Assembly (NCBI GenBank): GCA_017443595.1
Contig: JAFSYU010000060.1
Span: 105,268 to 169,267, forward strand
DNA: 64,000 nucleotides
DNA from: Clostridia bacterium
GTDB taxonomy: Bacteria > Bacillota > Clostridia > Oscillospirales > CAG-272
Direction of reading: 5' to 3'
Below the pieces are notes generated by a model. It saw only the letters and a list, made by a program, of their open reading frames with translations. It ran no database searches and was not told the DNA's origin. Positions 43,701-51,435 of the stretch are shown here, piece by piece; position 1 is the stretch's first letter; each line of letters begins with the position of its first letter. The position numbers were made by a program, and so were the translations under genes.

Positions 43701-44026
43701 GTGTCGGCGCCTTCGACGACCCGTAAAATTGCAAATTACAAATTAAGGTGTCGGCAAAGCCGACGATCTGTGTCGCTTACGCGACATTTGGGGTTCCCCC
43801 GCCCGTGAACCCCCAAAAACTCGTACCTCGTTTTCGTGGAACCCCGGTCGCCCGTGAACCCCCAAAAACTCGTACCTCGTTTTCGGGGAACCCCGGTCGC
43901 CCCCCTATCCACCCCAAACCCCGCCATCCCCCCGAATGTTTTCGGGGCTTTTGAGAACGGGGGCACGGTAGAAAACGGTACACTCGATGTCACGGGGGGC
44001 TACCCTCCCGCTTTCAGATAAAATTA
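43701..44026. repeat. Intergenic repeat block with a 49-bp tandem duplication
   Basis: No gene. It starts with a GTCGGCGCC hairpin like that at 34910, then TTAAGGTGTCG, small hairpins (GTCGGCAAAGCCGAC and TGTCGCTTACGCGACA), ACATTTGGGGTTCCCC, and a CCCCAAACCCC...CGGGGCTTTTGAG segment. A similar block occupies 55447-55590. Within it a 49-base unit beginning TGAACCCCCAAAAACTCG is repeated in tandem (43806-43854 and 43855-43903) with few differences. Short open frames here are artefacts of the C-rich repeat. Confidence 0.75.
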
Positions 44027-45295
44027 TTATTTTACGGCAACCGCAAGCGCCTGTTCGAGATCTTCTATTATATCCTCGTAATGTTCAAGCCCGACGGAGA
44101 GGCGCACCATTCCGGCATTGATGCCGGCGGCGACGAGCTGCTCGTCGGTGAGCTGTCTGTGCGTCATGGAAGCGGGATGCAGTACGCAGGTGCGGATGTC
44201 CGCGACGTGTACCTCGCGGCTCGCCATTTTAAGCGCGTTCATGAATTTTTCCGCAGGTCCGCGTCCGCCTTTTATATCTATCGATATAACGCCGGAGCAG
44301 CCTTTCGGCAGATATTTTTTCGCAAGCTCGTGATATTTATCGTCTTCAAGTCCGGGGTAGCGGATAGTCTCTATCGCCGGGTGATCTTTGAGATAATTAG
44401 CGACCTTCATCGCGTTTTCACAGTATCTTTCCATTCTCACCGCAAGCGTTTCAAGACCGATGTTGAGCAAAAATCCTGAATTCGCGGACGGATAAGCGCC
44501 TAAGTCGCGCATGAGCTGCATACGCGCTTTGCCTATATACGCTGCCGGTCCGAATTTCTCCGTATAAACAAAGCCGTGATACGATTCATCCGGCTCTACA
44601 AGCTCCGGGAATTTGCCGTTATTCCAGTCAAATTTTCCGCCGTCTACTATAACGCCGCCGCCCTGAAGAGCGTGACCGTCCATATATTTAGTGGTGGAGT
44701 GAACGACTATATCCGCGCCGAAATCAAACGGCTTGCATAAGATAGGCGTTGCAAACGTGTTGTCTATAATAAGCGGCACTCCGTGCTTGTGCGCTATCTT
44801 TGCGAATTTCTCAATATCAAAAACCGACAGCGCGGGATTTGCAAGCGTCTCGCCGAAAACAAGGCGCGTGTTTTCCTTGAATTTCTTATCTATTTCCTCT
44901 TCGTCCGCGTCCTGATCGACGAAGATGCACTCTATCCCGTATTTTTTAAGCGTTACGGCAAACAGATTGACGGTACCGCCGTAAATAGCAGACGCAGAAA
45001 TTATGCTGTCGCCCGATTTGCAGAGGTTCAGCACGCTCATAAGGCTTGCCATCTGACCGGACGACGTGCACATCGCGCCCACGCCGCCCTCAAGGTCGGC
45101 GATCTTTTTTTCAACACAGTCAACGGTCGGGTTGGAAAAACGCGAATACATATGCGCGTTCGGAAAATTGAAAAGCTCACCTATTTCCTCCGCCGTGTCA
45201 AACACGTACGTCGTGCTCTGAACTATGGGCATCACGCCCGGTTCACCGTTCTTCGGCTTGTAGCCGGATCTTAAACATTTGGTTTCGTCTCTCAT
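44027..45295 (-). CDS. O-acetylhomoserine sulfhydrylase-type PLP enzyme
   Basis: Cytoplasmic Cys/Met-metabolism PLP enzyme of 422 residues. The N-terminal PIVQSTTYVF and YSRFSNPTVDCVEKKIADLE, the cofactor-binding TSSGQMASLMSVL, LIIDNTFATPILCKPFDFG and the Schiff-base Lys in VVHSTTKYMDGHALQGGG near 204-220 are all present; the C-terminal SVGLEHYEDIIEDL closes the family fold. The length and the early insertion fit O-acetylhomoserine sulfhydrylase (MetY) better than cystathionine gamma-synthase. It is attached to the end of rodA by a TAATG overlap, an odd partner, and has no S-box or T-box leader of its own. Confidence 0.87.
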   Translation of the reverse strand: MRDETKCLRSGYKPKNGEPGVMPIVQSTTYVFDTAEEIGELFNFPNAHMYSRFSNPTVDCVEKKIADLEGGVGAMCTSSGQMASLMSVLNLCKSGDSIISASAIYGGTVNLFAVTLKKYGIECIFVDQDADEEEIDKKFKENTRLVFGETLANPALSVFDIEKFAKIAHKHGVPLIIDNTFATPILCKPFDFGADIVVHSTTKYMDGHALQGGGVIVDGGKFDWNNGKFPELVEPDESYHGFVYTEKFGPAAYIGKARMQLMRDLGAYPSANSGFLLNIGLETLAVRMERYCENAMKVANYLKDHPAIETIRYPGLEDDKYHELAKKYLPKGCSGVISIDIKGGRGPAEKFMNALKMASREVHVADIRTCVLHPASMTHRQLTDEQLVAAGINAGMVRLSVGLEHYEDIIEDLEQALAVAVK

Positions 45296-46455
45296 TAGAC
45301 AACATCCCTTTCAAAATAGTATTTCTGTCTGTGCGTGCGCACGCTCATCACCAGCCCTATGCCTATATAAAGGCTCAGGATGGACGAACCTCCGTAGCTT
45401 ATGAACGGAAGCGTAAGCCCTATTACGGGCAGCGTGCCAAGGCACATTCCAACGTTTTCAACAGTCTGGAAAATAAGTACGGCGGCAACTCCTGCGCAGA
45501 TATACGAACCGTACTCGAACCGCGCGTCTCTTGCAATGCGCAGTATCCGAAAGATAACGACGGAGATCAAAATGATATAAATTATGATCCCTATAAAACC
45601 GAATTCCTCACCCATGACTCCGAGGATCATATCCGTTTCCCGCGCGGGAAAAACGGATTTTGCCGCCGCGTGAGTAAGCGTACCGTTGCCGTAGCCCATG
45701 CCGGTCACTCCGCCGTTCTGCATGGCTTTAATCGTTTGTATTACCTGATAGCCCTTGTCCGTCGGGTCGGACCACGGATCAAAACCGACAAGGATACGTT
45801 TTTTCTGATAATCTTCAAGAAATCCCCACAAAAACGGGGCGGCTATCGCAAACGTGGCAAGACCGCCGGCAAGATACCACAGGCTCATCTTTGCCATAAA
45901 CCACATTACCACAAAAATGACTACAAAAACAACTGCGGCACCTAAGTCCTTTTCGATCAGAACGAACAATATCGTGGTGCCGCTGAACAACAGGATCAAA
46001 AGCACGCTTTTCAGTTTGTTCGTGTCATCCTTGAGCTTGCCGAGAAGGTAGCCGAAAGACATGATAAACGTGAATTTTACAAATTCGGACGGCTGAAAGT
46101 CAACGTTAAGAAGCGGAATGGTGATCCAGTTTTTGTTGCTTCCGAAATTGCCGTGAAGCATGGCGGGGATACTGCTGAAAAGCGGAAGAGTAAGAAGCCC
46201 GAGACCGATTATAAAAATGGGTATCCAAAGCTTTTTTAACAGTATGTCGTAATCAAGCATGGACATAACTATCATCACGGTAAAGCCGAGAACGGCGCCG
46301 AAAAGCTGAACGATGACGTTCCTGTTCGTACCGTGGTACGCGGTAGCGGTACTTACGCAGACTATCCCGTAGACCGTGAGCGCGACAACGGCGATAATAA
46401 GCACGAAATCAAGCTGTCTGAGCGTTTGCAAAAATGAGTTTTCGCGTCTTATCAT
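45295..46455 (-). CDS. rodA: RodA/FtsW-type SEDS peptidoglycan polymerase
   Basis: Polytopic membrane glycosyltransferase of 386 residues with about ten helices. The SEDS signatures are FGSNKNWITIPLLNVDFQPSEFVKFTFI near 119-146, GYQVIQTIKAMQNGGVTGMGYGNGTL near 218-243, FPARETDMILGVMGEEFGFIG near 251-271, and LPVIGLTLPFISYGGSSILSLY near 342-363. The partner class B PBP is not in the window. A perfect consensus promoter precedes it and AAAGGAA sits before the ATG. FtsW/SpoVE cannot be fully excluded, but the short N-terminus favours RodA. Confidence 0.9.
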   Translation of the reverse strand: MIRRENSFLQTLRQLDFVLIIAVVALTVYGIVCVSTATAYHGTNRNVIVQLFGAVLGFTVMIVMSMLDYDILLKKLWIPIFIIGLGLLTLPLFSSIPAMLHGNFGSNKNWITIPLLNVDFQPSEFVKFTFIMSFGYLLGKLKDDTNKLKSVLLILLFSGTTILFVLIEKDLGAAVVFVVIFVVMWFMAKMSLWYLAGGLATFAIAAPFLWGFLEDYQKKRILVGFDPWSDPTDKGYQVIQTIKAMQNGGVTGMGYGNGTLTHAAAKSVFPARETDMILGVMGEEFGFIGIIIYIILISVVIFRILRIARDARFEYGSYICAGVAAVLIFQTVENVGMCLGTLPVIGLTLPFISYGGSSILSLYIGIGLVMSVRTHRQKYYFERDVV

Positions 46456-46487
46456 CGTTTGACCGTTCCTTTCCGAAATTATAAATA

Positions 46488-46516
46488 ATTATAAATCATA
46501 TGACGTTTTTTGTCAA
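46488..46516 (-). promoter_or_regulatory. Consensus promoter for rodA
   Basis: Minus strand TTGACA (46511-46516), 17-base spacer, TATAAT (46488-46493), both boxes perfect. Confidence 0.85.
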
Positions 46517-46525
46517 GTTCAAATA

Positions 46526-47470
46526 ATGAATTTTCAGCATATAAATAACGCTTATGCGCAGAATAATATTATGAAAACGTACGAATGGATCATCAAAATA
46601 ATATCGTATATCCTGTGCTGCGCCGCCGTGTGCGCGGGATTTTCAATAAAGGAAAAAGCGGCGCGCGAAACGCTGGACAGCTACATCAGAAGTGAAGAGG
46701 ACCGCAGAACGTCGGAATTGTGCGGTATACTTTCCGGATTAAAGGAAAGTCTCTGCCGCAGTATATCTGATGAGGCGGATAAAGCGTCCTTATCCGATGT
46801 GGCTTATTACTGCAAAGCCGCGGCGGACGCCGTATGCGTGTCTGACGGCGGAAAAAGCAGCGAGGCGTTGCGCGGCTTTTTTGCAAGAGTCAGAAAAACG
46901 TGCGGTAACGCGTATGAAAACGGCGGAAAGATAACGCCCGTTCAGCGCCGGCAGCTTTCGGAACTTTACATGAGACTGCTTGCCGTGGAAGACGTTTTAC
47001 TGTCCGGTAAAATGAGTGTATCAGAGCTTATATCCGCGCTGTCTTCCGGTATAACTACACCGAAAGGGGAAGAGAAAAGCGAAAAATTCGACCGCATAAG
47101 CATGAGCAGCGCGGAGAAGCGCGCTTATGAGCTTGTCGGAGACGGGGTAAGATTAAGAAACTGCGGGATTTACGACGGTAATTTCATCTTTGCATCTTCC
47201 GGCTCGTGCATGATCCTTACAAACAAGGGAAAGCCGTATATAAAAAGCAGAACGGTCACGGATGGATCAGAGCATATAGATCCGGAAACCGCGGAAAACA
47301 AGGCAAAAGAATATATTTTCGATATTACCGGCATGCCGTGCGAGGCAAGACTTGAGGACAAGGTTTTCGGGATATACTATTTTACGGTCATAAGCGACGG
47401 AAAAGAATATCCCGTCGGCATTGATAAAACCGACGGGAAAGTGGTTTTTGAAGTTATTGCCGCGCGATAG
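46526..47470 (+). CDS. YpeB-like germination/PepSY protein
   Basis: A 314-residue exported protein resembling YpeB, which holds the spore cortex hydrolase SleB in place. An N-terminal helix (about 22-40, IISYILCCAAVCAGFSIKEK) is followed by a helical region with YpeB-like ELCGILSGLKESL and FFARVRKTCGNAYE, and the C-terminus has PepSY-type segments (ENKAKEYIFDITGM and YYFTVISDGKEYPVGIDKTD). It is shorter than Bacillus YpeB (about 450). SleB is not beside it. An ATG at 46571 is an alternative start; neither has a clear ribosome site. Its end overlaps the convergent DUF4358 gene by 17 bases. Confidence 0.6.
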   Translation: MNFQHINNAYAQNNIMKTYEWIIKIISYILCCAAVCAGFSIKEKAARETLDSYIRSEEDRRTSELCGILSGLKESLCRSISDEADKASLSDVAYYCKAAADAVCVSDGGKSSEALRGFFARVRKTCGNAYENGGKITPVQRRQLSELYMRLLAVEDVLLSGKMSVSELISALSSGITTPKGEEKSEKFDRISMSSAEKRAYELVGDGVRLRNCGIYDGNFIFASSGSCMILTNKGKPYIKSRTVTDGSEHIDPETAENKAKEYIFDITGMPCEARLEDKVFGIYYFTVISDGKEYPVGIDKTDGKVVFEVIAAR

Positions 47471-47936
47471 ATAAAAACGCTGATTCTATCGCGTTGCACG
47501 CGGAAGCAGGCCCCATTATGACGGCTATCAGATCGTTGTAACGCACAACGTAAGCCTCCTCGGCTTTTGCACAGACCCATTTCGCTTTGTTTATATTGTT
47601 TTCGATCTTTATCCTCTCGGCGTCGTGATCGCAGTCTTCTTTAAGCCGTATTACCGCAAAGGAGAAAGTCAACGGCTGCACCACGGCTTCGGACGCTGCG
47701 CCGGATACGTAGGGTATCCCGCTTATACCGAGATAGTATTCTTCGTTTTCCGCGTTAATTTCGTAAGTCATAAGCTCCGGAACCGTTTTTTGTAAATATT
47801 CATCGGAGCCGGTTTTTTCATACACCGCGTCAATGATCTCCTCCGGCGTCATATCCGCGGCTTTTCTTGCCGGGTCTCTGCCGCAGGAGCAAAGGAAAAG
47901 CAAAGGTATAAGAAAAAGCAGCATTACTTTTTTCAT
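47454..47936 (-). CDS. DUF4358 lipoprotein
   Basis: A 160-residue lipoprotein: MKKVMLLFLIPLLFLCSCGR places the lipobox Cys at 18, after AGGAGG. The body contains MTPEEIIDAVYEK, YYLGISGIPYVSGAASEAVV and FAVIRLKEDCDHDAERIK, which match DUF4358, a family of unknown function frequent in Clostridia. It converges on and slightly overlaps the YpeB-like gene, which limits simultaneous transcription of both ends. Confidence 0.72.
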   Translation of the reverse strand: MKKVMLLFLIPLLFLCSCGRDPARKAADMTPEEIIDAVYEKTGSDEYLQKTVPELMTYEINAENEEYYLGISGIPYVSGAASEAVVQPLTFSFAVIRLKEDCDHDAERIKIENNINKAKWVCAKAEEAYVVRYNDLIAVIMGPASACNAIESAFLSIARQ

Positions 47937-47968
47937 AAATTTTTTTCCTCCTGTGCGGTATTGATCAT

Positions 47969-47997
47969 ATTATATCTGAAAAAAATGAAAAAAACAA
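47969..47997 (-). promoter_or_regulatory. Possible promoter for the DUF4358 gene
   Basis: Minus strand TTGTTT, 17-base T-rich spacer, TATAAT (47969-47974). The -35 box is weak. Confidence 0.5.
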
Positions 47998-48008
47998 GAA
48001 AAATCATC

Positions 48009-48037
48009 TTGACATTTGAAAAAAAATGTGGTATTAT
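48009..48037 (+). promoter_or_regulatory. Promoter for tRNA-Ala
   Basis: TTGACA at 48009-48014, 17-base spacer, TATTAT at 48032-48037, 44 bases before the tRNA. Confidence 0.8.
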
Positions 48038-48081
48038 AGTCAAGCGATCGGAAATCCGGTCACTTAAATATAATATCCCAC

Positions 48082-48154
48082 GGGGCATTAGCGCAGTTGG
48101 GAGCGCACGACACTGGCAGTGTCGGGGTCACGGGTTCGAGTCCCGTATGCTCCA
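48082..48154 (+). tRNA. tRNA-Ala(GGC)
   Basis: A 73-base cloverleaf: acceptor GGGGCAT pairs with ATGCTCC including the G3-U70 pair that marks alanine tRNAs; D arm GCGC...GCGC; anticodon arm CGACA-CTGGCAG-TGTCG with anticodon GGC; T arm ACGGG-TTCGAGT-CCCGT; discriminator A. CCA is not encoded. Parts of its 3' end are repeated downstream. Confidence 0.95.
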
Positions 48155-48193
48155 TAACGAAAAGAGACACCTTCACGGCGTCTCTTTTCGTTA
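48155..48193 (+). terminator. Hairpin after tRNA-Ala
   Basis: TAACGAAAAGAGAC pairs with GTCTCTTTTCGTTA, an extended stem directly after the tRNA; a related hairpin occurs at 48344-48382 after a copy of the tRNA 3' end. Confidence 0.75.
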
Positions 48194-48198
48194 TGCTG

Positions 48199-48770
48199 AA
48201 CTTCATATACGGGACTCGAAGCAGCGTTAAGAAAACGCTCCGGGGGAGCGTTTTTAGCGGTGACCGAAGATTTTTGCAAAGCACGCACATACAAATTTTT
48301 GCAAATTGCTTTGCAAAAATCAAGAAGAGTCCCGTATGCTCCATAACGAAATAAGACACCTTTACGGTGTCTTATTTCGTTGTGCTGAACTTCATATACG
48401 GGACTCGAAGCAGCGTTAAGAAAACGCTCCGGGGGTTGATGAGCTTCGCGCCTCCGGGGGAGGAAAAAGCGAAGCGAGGAAAGCGCAGCGGTCGAAAGAA
48501 ATCAAGCACAGTCACGGTAGTGACGCGCGGATTTCTTCGGGCACCGCAAGCGGGCAGTTTTTAGCGGTGACTGTTGACGAGCTTCGCGCCTCCGGGGGAG
48601 GAAAAAGCGAAGTGAGGAAAGCGCAGCGGTCGAAAGAAATCAAGCACAGTCACGGCAGTACCGCGCAGATTATTTTGGGCACCGCAAGCGGTTGTCAAGG
48701 CACTCACGTTGAAATCTGCATAAAGCTTTGCAAAAATCAAGAAGAGTCCCGATAACGAAAGAAGGCACCT
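48199..48770. repeat. Dense repeat patch with tRNA 3'-end copies
   Basis: No gene in 48155-48793. The tRNA 3' end recurs directly at 48327-48343 (GAGTCCCGTATGCTCCA) with its trailing hairpin, in shortened form near 48746, and as inverted copies ATACGGGACTCGAA at 48207-48220 and again near 48396-48409. A second unit beginning GAGCTTCGCGCCTCCGGGGG is repeated at 48441-48553 and 48579-48690 (138 bases apart). Small terminator-like hairpins (AAAACGCTC with GAGCGTTTT) lie between. No integrase is present. Confidence 0.8.
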
Positions 48771-48793
48771 TTATGATCTATTGATTTGACGCC

Positions 48794-49906
48794 TTATTTC
48801 AGCGCACCCGTTTTTTTCAGTTCCTCATATAGCGTTTGCGCCATGCGCAGAAAACCTATGTCGTTGGGGTGCGTGCTGTCCACGGTGCAGCACTCTCTGT
48901 CCGTATTGCCGAAAAGACGCTCCCCGTCTATGAAATACACGTTTTTATCACCTTCCGCTATCGCGTTGTCGTATGTGTTCTTCACGGCGGCGCGGCGCGC
49001 CGGAGCGGTAGGATCAACGTCAAAATCCGGCTTTGACATTATTATCACGGGAGTATAAGGGTGCTTTTTTCGAAAAATTTTAAACAGCCGCTCGTGCGTT
49101 GCCAGAAGATGCTCGGCGTTCGGAGCGTTGTGATCGTAATCACAGACGAAAACGCTCATGTCAAGCGAGGCAAGATATTCTGCTATCGTCTCCTCACCGA
49201 ACGCGCCGGCTGAGAAGCCGAGATTTATAAAGTCCGTGTTCGTCCATTTTGAAATATAGCATTGATACGCGTTGTCGGCGCGCGAACTGCAGCCGCCTTC
49301 GGTTATGGATGAACCGTAATACACTATCGGTTTAACGTCCTTTCTGTATTTCAGACCGTTGGAGCAGCGCGCATCTTCCGGAAATCCGAGTATAAGCTCG
49401 CGCACGTCGTTATAAAGCGGCATATAGAGGATATAATTCTTCATCCTCTCGCCGCCGCCGGCGATGTACTTTTCAACGGAATAACCGTTTGGTCCGCTTG
49501 ATTCCGCCGCGTTTGCGTAATGCCCGGGAATGAACTGCGCCGCCATTTTATACGATATGCGCCCGTCCGCTTCCTCCGTTTCTTCAAGCAGTATGAACCC
49601 GCCGCTTCCGAGCGTTGCCATGTGGCAGTATACGTTCAGCGTATCGTAACTGACGGTCAAAGACATTTTTGCCGCGTCCGTTGAAAAGCGTATCCTGCCG
49701 CCCGACGTATAACCGTTCAGCTGTGCGACGGTCGGATTGACGCTGTCCGCCACGCACTGAGGCATTCGCAGAAAACGTCCGGCTTCATTATCGTAAAAAA
49801 CGCCGTACAGATCAAAATTATCATCCGGTATTTTATAAAATTTCTGTCCCGGTGAAAGCTGCAGATCTTTTTGAGCAAAATCCTTAAATATCTCTTCTGT
49901 TTTCAA
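48794..49906 (-). CDS. SGNH/GDSL-family hydrolase
   Basis: A 370-residue serine esterase-type hydrolase. The catalytic domain (about 180-370) has block I VYYGSSITEGG, block III region FINLGFSAGAFGEE, and the C-terminal Asp/His pair in DSTHPNDIGFLRMA; the N-terminal part (about 1-170) is a beta sandwich with LYGVFYDNEAGRFLRMP. I place the start at TTG 49906 because AAGGAGG stands ten bases before it; the open frame reaches 68 codons further but without a ribosome site. It has no signal peptide. Relatives deacetylate or de-esterify carbohydrates; the substrate is unknown. Confidence 0.8.
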   Translation of the reverse strand: MKTEEIFKDFAQKDLQLSPGQKFYKIPDDNFDLYGVFYDNEAGRFLRMPQCVADSVNPTVAQLNGYTSGGRIRFSTDAAKMSLTVSYDTLNVYCHMATLGSGGFILLEETEEADGRISYKMAAQFIPGHYANAAESSGPNGYSVEKYIAGGGERMKNYILYMPLYNDVRELILGFPEDARCSNGLKYRKDVKPIVYYGSSITEGGCSSRADNAYQCYISKWTNTDFINLGFSAGAFGEETIAEYLASLDMSVFVCDYDHNAPNAEHLLATHERLFKIFRKKHPYTPVIIMSKPDFDVDPTAPARRAAVKNTYDNAIAEGDKNVYFIDGERLFGNTDRECCTVDSTHPNDIGFLRMAQTLYEELKKTGALK

Positions 49907-50037
49907 AGCAAAAAATCCTCCTTGCCGCCATATATCCAACGATATTATAATCAAATCCCGCGCTTTATTAAATGCAAATTTATAAATACATTTTAAATAA
50001 AATTCCGGTATAAGCCGCGCCGTTTTATGCGGATAAC

Positions 50038-50221
50038 AAAAAGGCAAGCGGAATGCTTGCCTCAACTTTAAGACAAAGTGATAATTTTTTAAAAAAACTC
50101 CTTCCGTCACGGCAAAGCCGTGCCACCTCCCTCATAGAAGGAGGCAAGTCAGCCGGCATAATTGCCGGCTGACTGAGGGAGTTTGTCTTCACTCTGAGGC
50201 AAGCGACAAGCCTGCCTTTTT
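50038..50221. repeat. Composite inverted-repeat element, copy 1
   Basis: About 184 bases in the gene-free stretch 49907-50238. Both ends carry a hairpin (GGCAAGC...GCTTGCC on the left, GGCAAGC...GCCTGCC on the right) next to A/T runs, then inward the inverted repeat AGACAAA (50071) / TTTGTCT (50188). The core has ACTCCTTCCGTC, a CACGGC...GCCGTG hairpin, CCACCTCCCTC, and a GTCAGCCGGC / GCCGGCTGAC hairpin ending ACTGAGGGAGTTTGTCT. The same core, reversed, is at 60129-60273. On the minus strand the left hairpin plus T run can also serve as terminator for the HtrA-like gene. Confidence 0.8.
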
Positions 50222-50238
50222 CGGTATCAGATTTTAAT

Positions 50239-51324
50239 TCAGTCGATCGTCAACTCCATATAAGAGTTATTGCGGTAAAGGTGTATCACGGCGCCGTCAC
50301 ACAGAGCGGAGGAGAGAGAGTCCGGATCTGTTGTCGGTTTGTTGTTTACTTCAACTATGATATCGCCTTTTTTGAACAGATCTGACGAGTGGACGGAGGT
50401 TATGAAGCATCCGACGGGTATTTTATATATCTCCGCCTGTTTTGCCGTGACGCTTTCAACGTATACTTCAAGCCTGTTTATATATACAGGCGCCTCGCTT
50501 ACGGTAAGCGAAGCAGACGAGCCGTTTAACATTTTTTTGATGGAAGGCATCATGGAGTCCATGTGAAGGACCTGACCGGAGCTGCCCGAACATATCCCTA
50601 CGACCTGACCGTATGAGTTGATGAGCGGAGAGCCGCTTACGTCGCAGCCGGGTTCCGTGCTTATATACATCCCGTCGTCGGATACCTTTACGCTCATCTT
50701 CACAAGTGAAGAGAACGGAGACGTTATGCAGTAAACGTCCTGTCCCGCTTCAAGCGTGCGCGAATATCCTATCTCGGCGGCGCTTACAGAGGACGACGGC
50801 TGTATTTTCAGGACCGCCGTGTCGCACGATTCGTCAAATCCGCTTAAAACCGCGGTGCCGCCGCTTCCGCCTTTTACCGTAACGCTTACAGACGACGCGT
50901 CTTTAATAAGACTGTAACACGTTGCAATATAACCGTCCTCGGTTATGAAAATGCCGGCGCCTGTCTTGCCGTCGGCTTCGACCGTTACCGTATAGCGCGA
51001 CGAAAGATCCGCTATCGCTTTTTCGGAAAGCTCGCTTTTGTGGTGTATTGCCGCGGCGGCTGATCTGCCGCTGATAAACTCCGCGAAGGAAGAGCCTTTT
51101 GTTTTCAGCACCGTGTCCGTTATAAGGATAGCCAAAGCCGTGAGCAGAACGGCAAACCCGACGAAGATCAAAACGTTCAACCATCTGCCCTGCTTTTTTA
51201 CCTGCTTTTCTATAAGCTCTTTTTTATATTCGTCGTAATTGTGTTTGTACTGATAACCGCCGTAGGATTCTTCTTTGCGGATATCCTCCGCGGCTTTTAT
51301 CAGTTCATCGTTGTTTTTTTGCAT
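50239..51324 (-). CDS. HtrA-like membrane protein lacking the catalytic His
   Basis: A 361-residue protein with HtrA layout: cytoplasmic N-terminus, one helix (49-72, LNVLIFVGFAVLLTALAILI), trypsin-like domain and a C-terminal PDZ domain (about 275-361, GCFITSVHSSDLFKKGDIIV). In active HtrA the motif is GYIVTNxHV; here it is GYIATCYSLI, so the His position is Ser138. The Asp is kept (D168 in SCDTAVLK) and the Ser region reads PGCDVSGSPL (S230) with two extra residues instead of PGNSGGPL. It is therefore probably not a protease and may be a sensor or scaffold. It follows a response regulator and sensor kinase gene, as HtrA often does. Confidence 0.78.
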   Translation of the reverse strand: MQKNNDELIKAAEDIRKEESYGGYQYKHNYDEYKKELIEKQVKKQGRWLNVLIFVGFAVLLTALAILITDTVLKTKGSSFAEFISGRSAAAAIHHKSELSEKAIADLSSRYTVTVEADGKTGAGIFITEDGYIATCYSLIKDASSVSVTVKGGSGGTAVLSGFDESCDTAVLKIQPSSSVSAAEIGYSRTLEAGQDVYCITSPFSSLVKMSVKVSDDGMYISTEPGCDVSGSPLINSYGQVVGICSGSSGQVLHMDSMMPSIKKMLNGSSASLTVSEAPVYINRLEVYVESVTAKQAEIYKIPVGCFITSVHSSDLFKKGDIIVEVNNKPTTDPDSLSSALCDGAVIHLYRNNSYMELTID

Positions 51325-51435
51325 ATTTGTGATATACCGAATAATTTATTTTTGATTATATTCTAAACCGGAAATTTAAACAAACTTTGTTTTAGCGGTA
51401 ATGATTTTTTGACTGCTCAAATTGTTTACAAAACG

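Noticed and set aside
43748..44021. Several short frames in the C-rich block
   Set aside because: They are Pro/Arg-rich readings of a tandem repeat on both strands, without start signals.
45296..45400. SAM or T-box riboswitch before the metY-type gene
   Set aside because: The start overlaps the rodA stop, leaving no leader region.
48441..48690. CRISPR array
   Set aside because: Only two copies of a unit more than 100 bases long, with no regular short repeats, spacers or cas genes.
48060..48755. Short frames across tRNA-Ala and the repeat patch
   Set aside because: They run through a tRNA and its repeated fragments; coding is excluded by the RNA structure and repeats.
48082..48793. Integrated prophage or island at tRNA-Ala
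   Set aside because: The direct copies of the tRNA end are about 190-600 bases apart and no integrase or cargo lies between; at most a scar.
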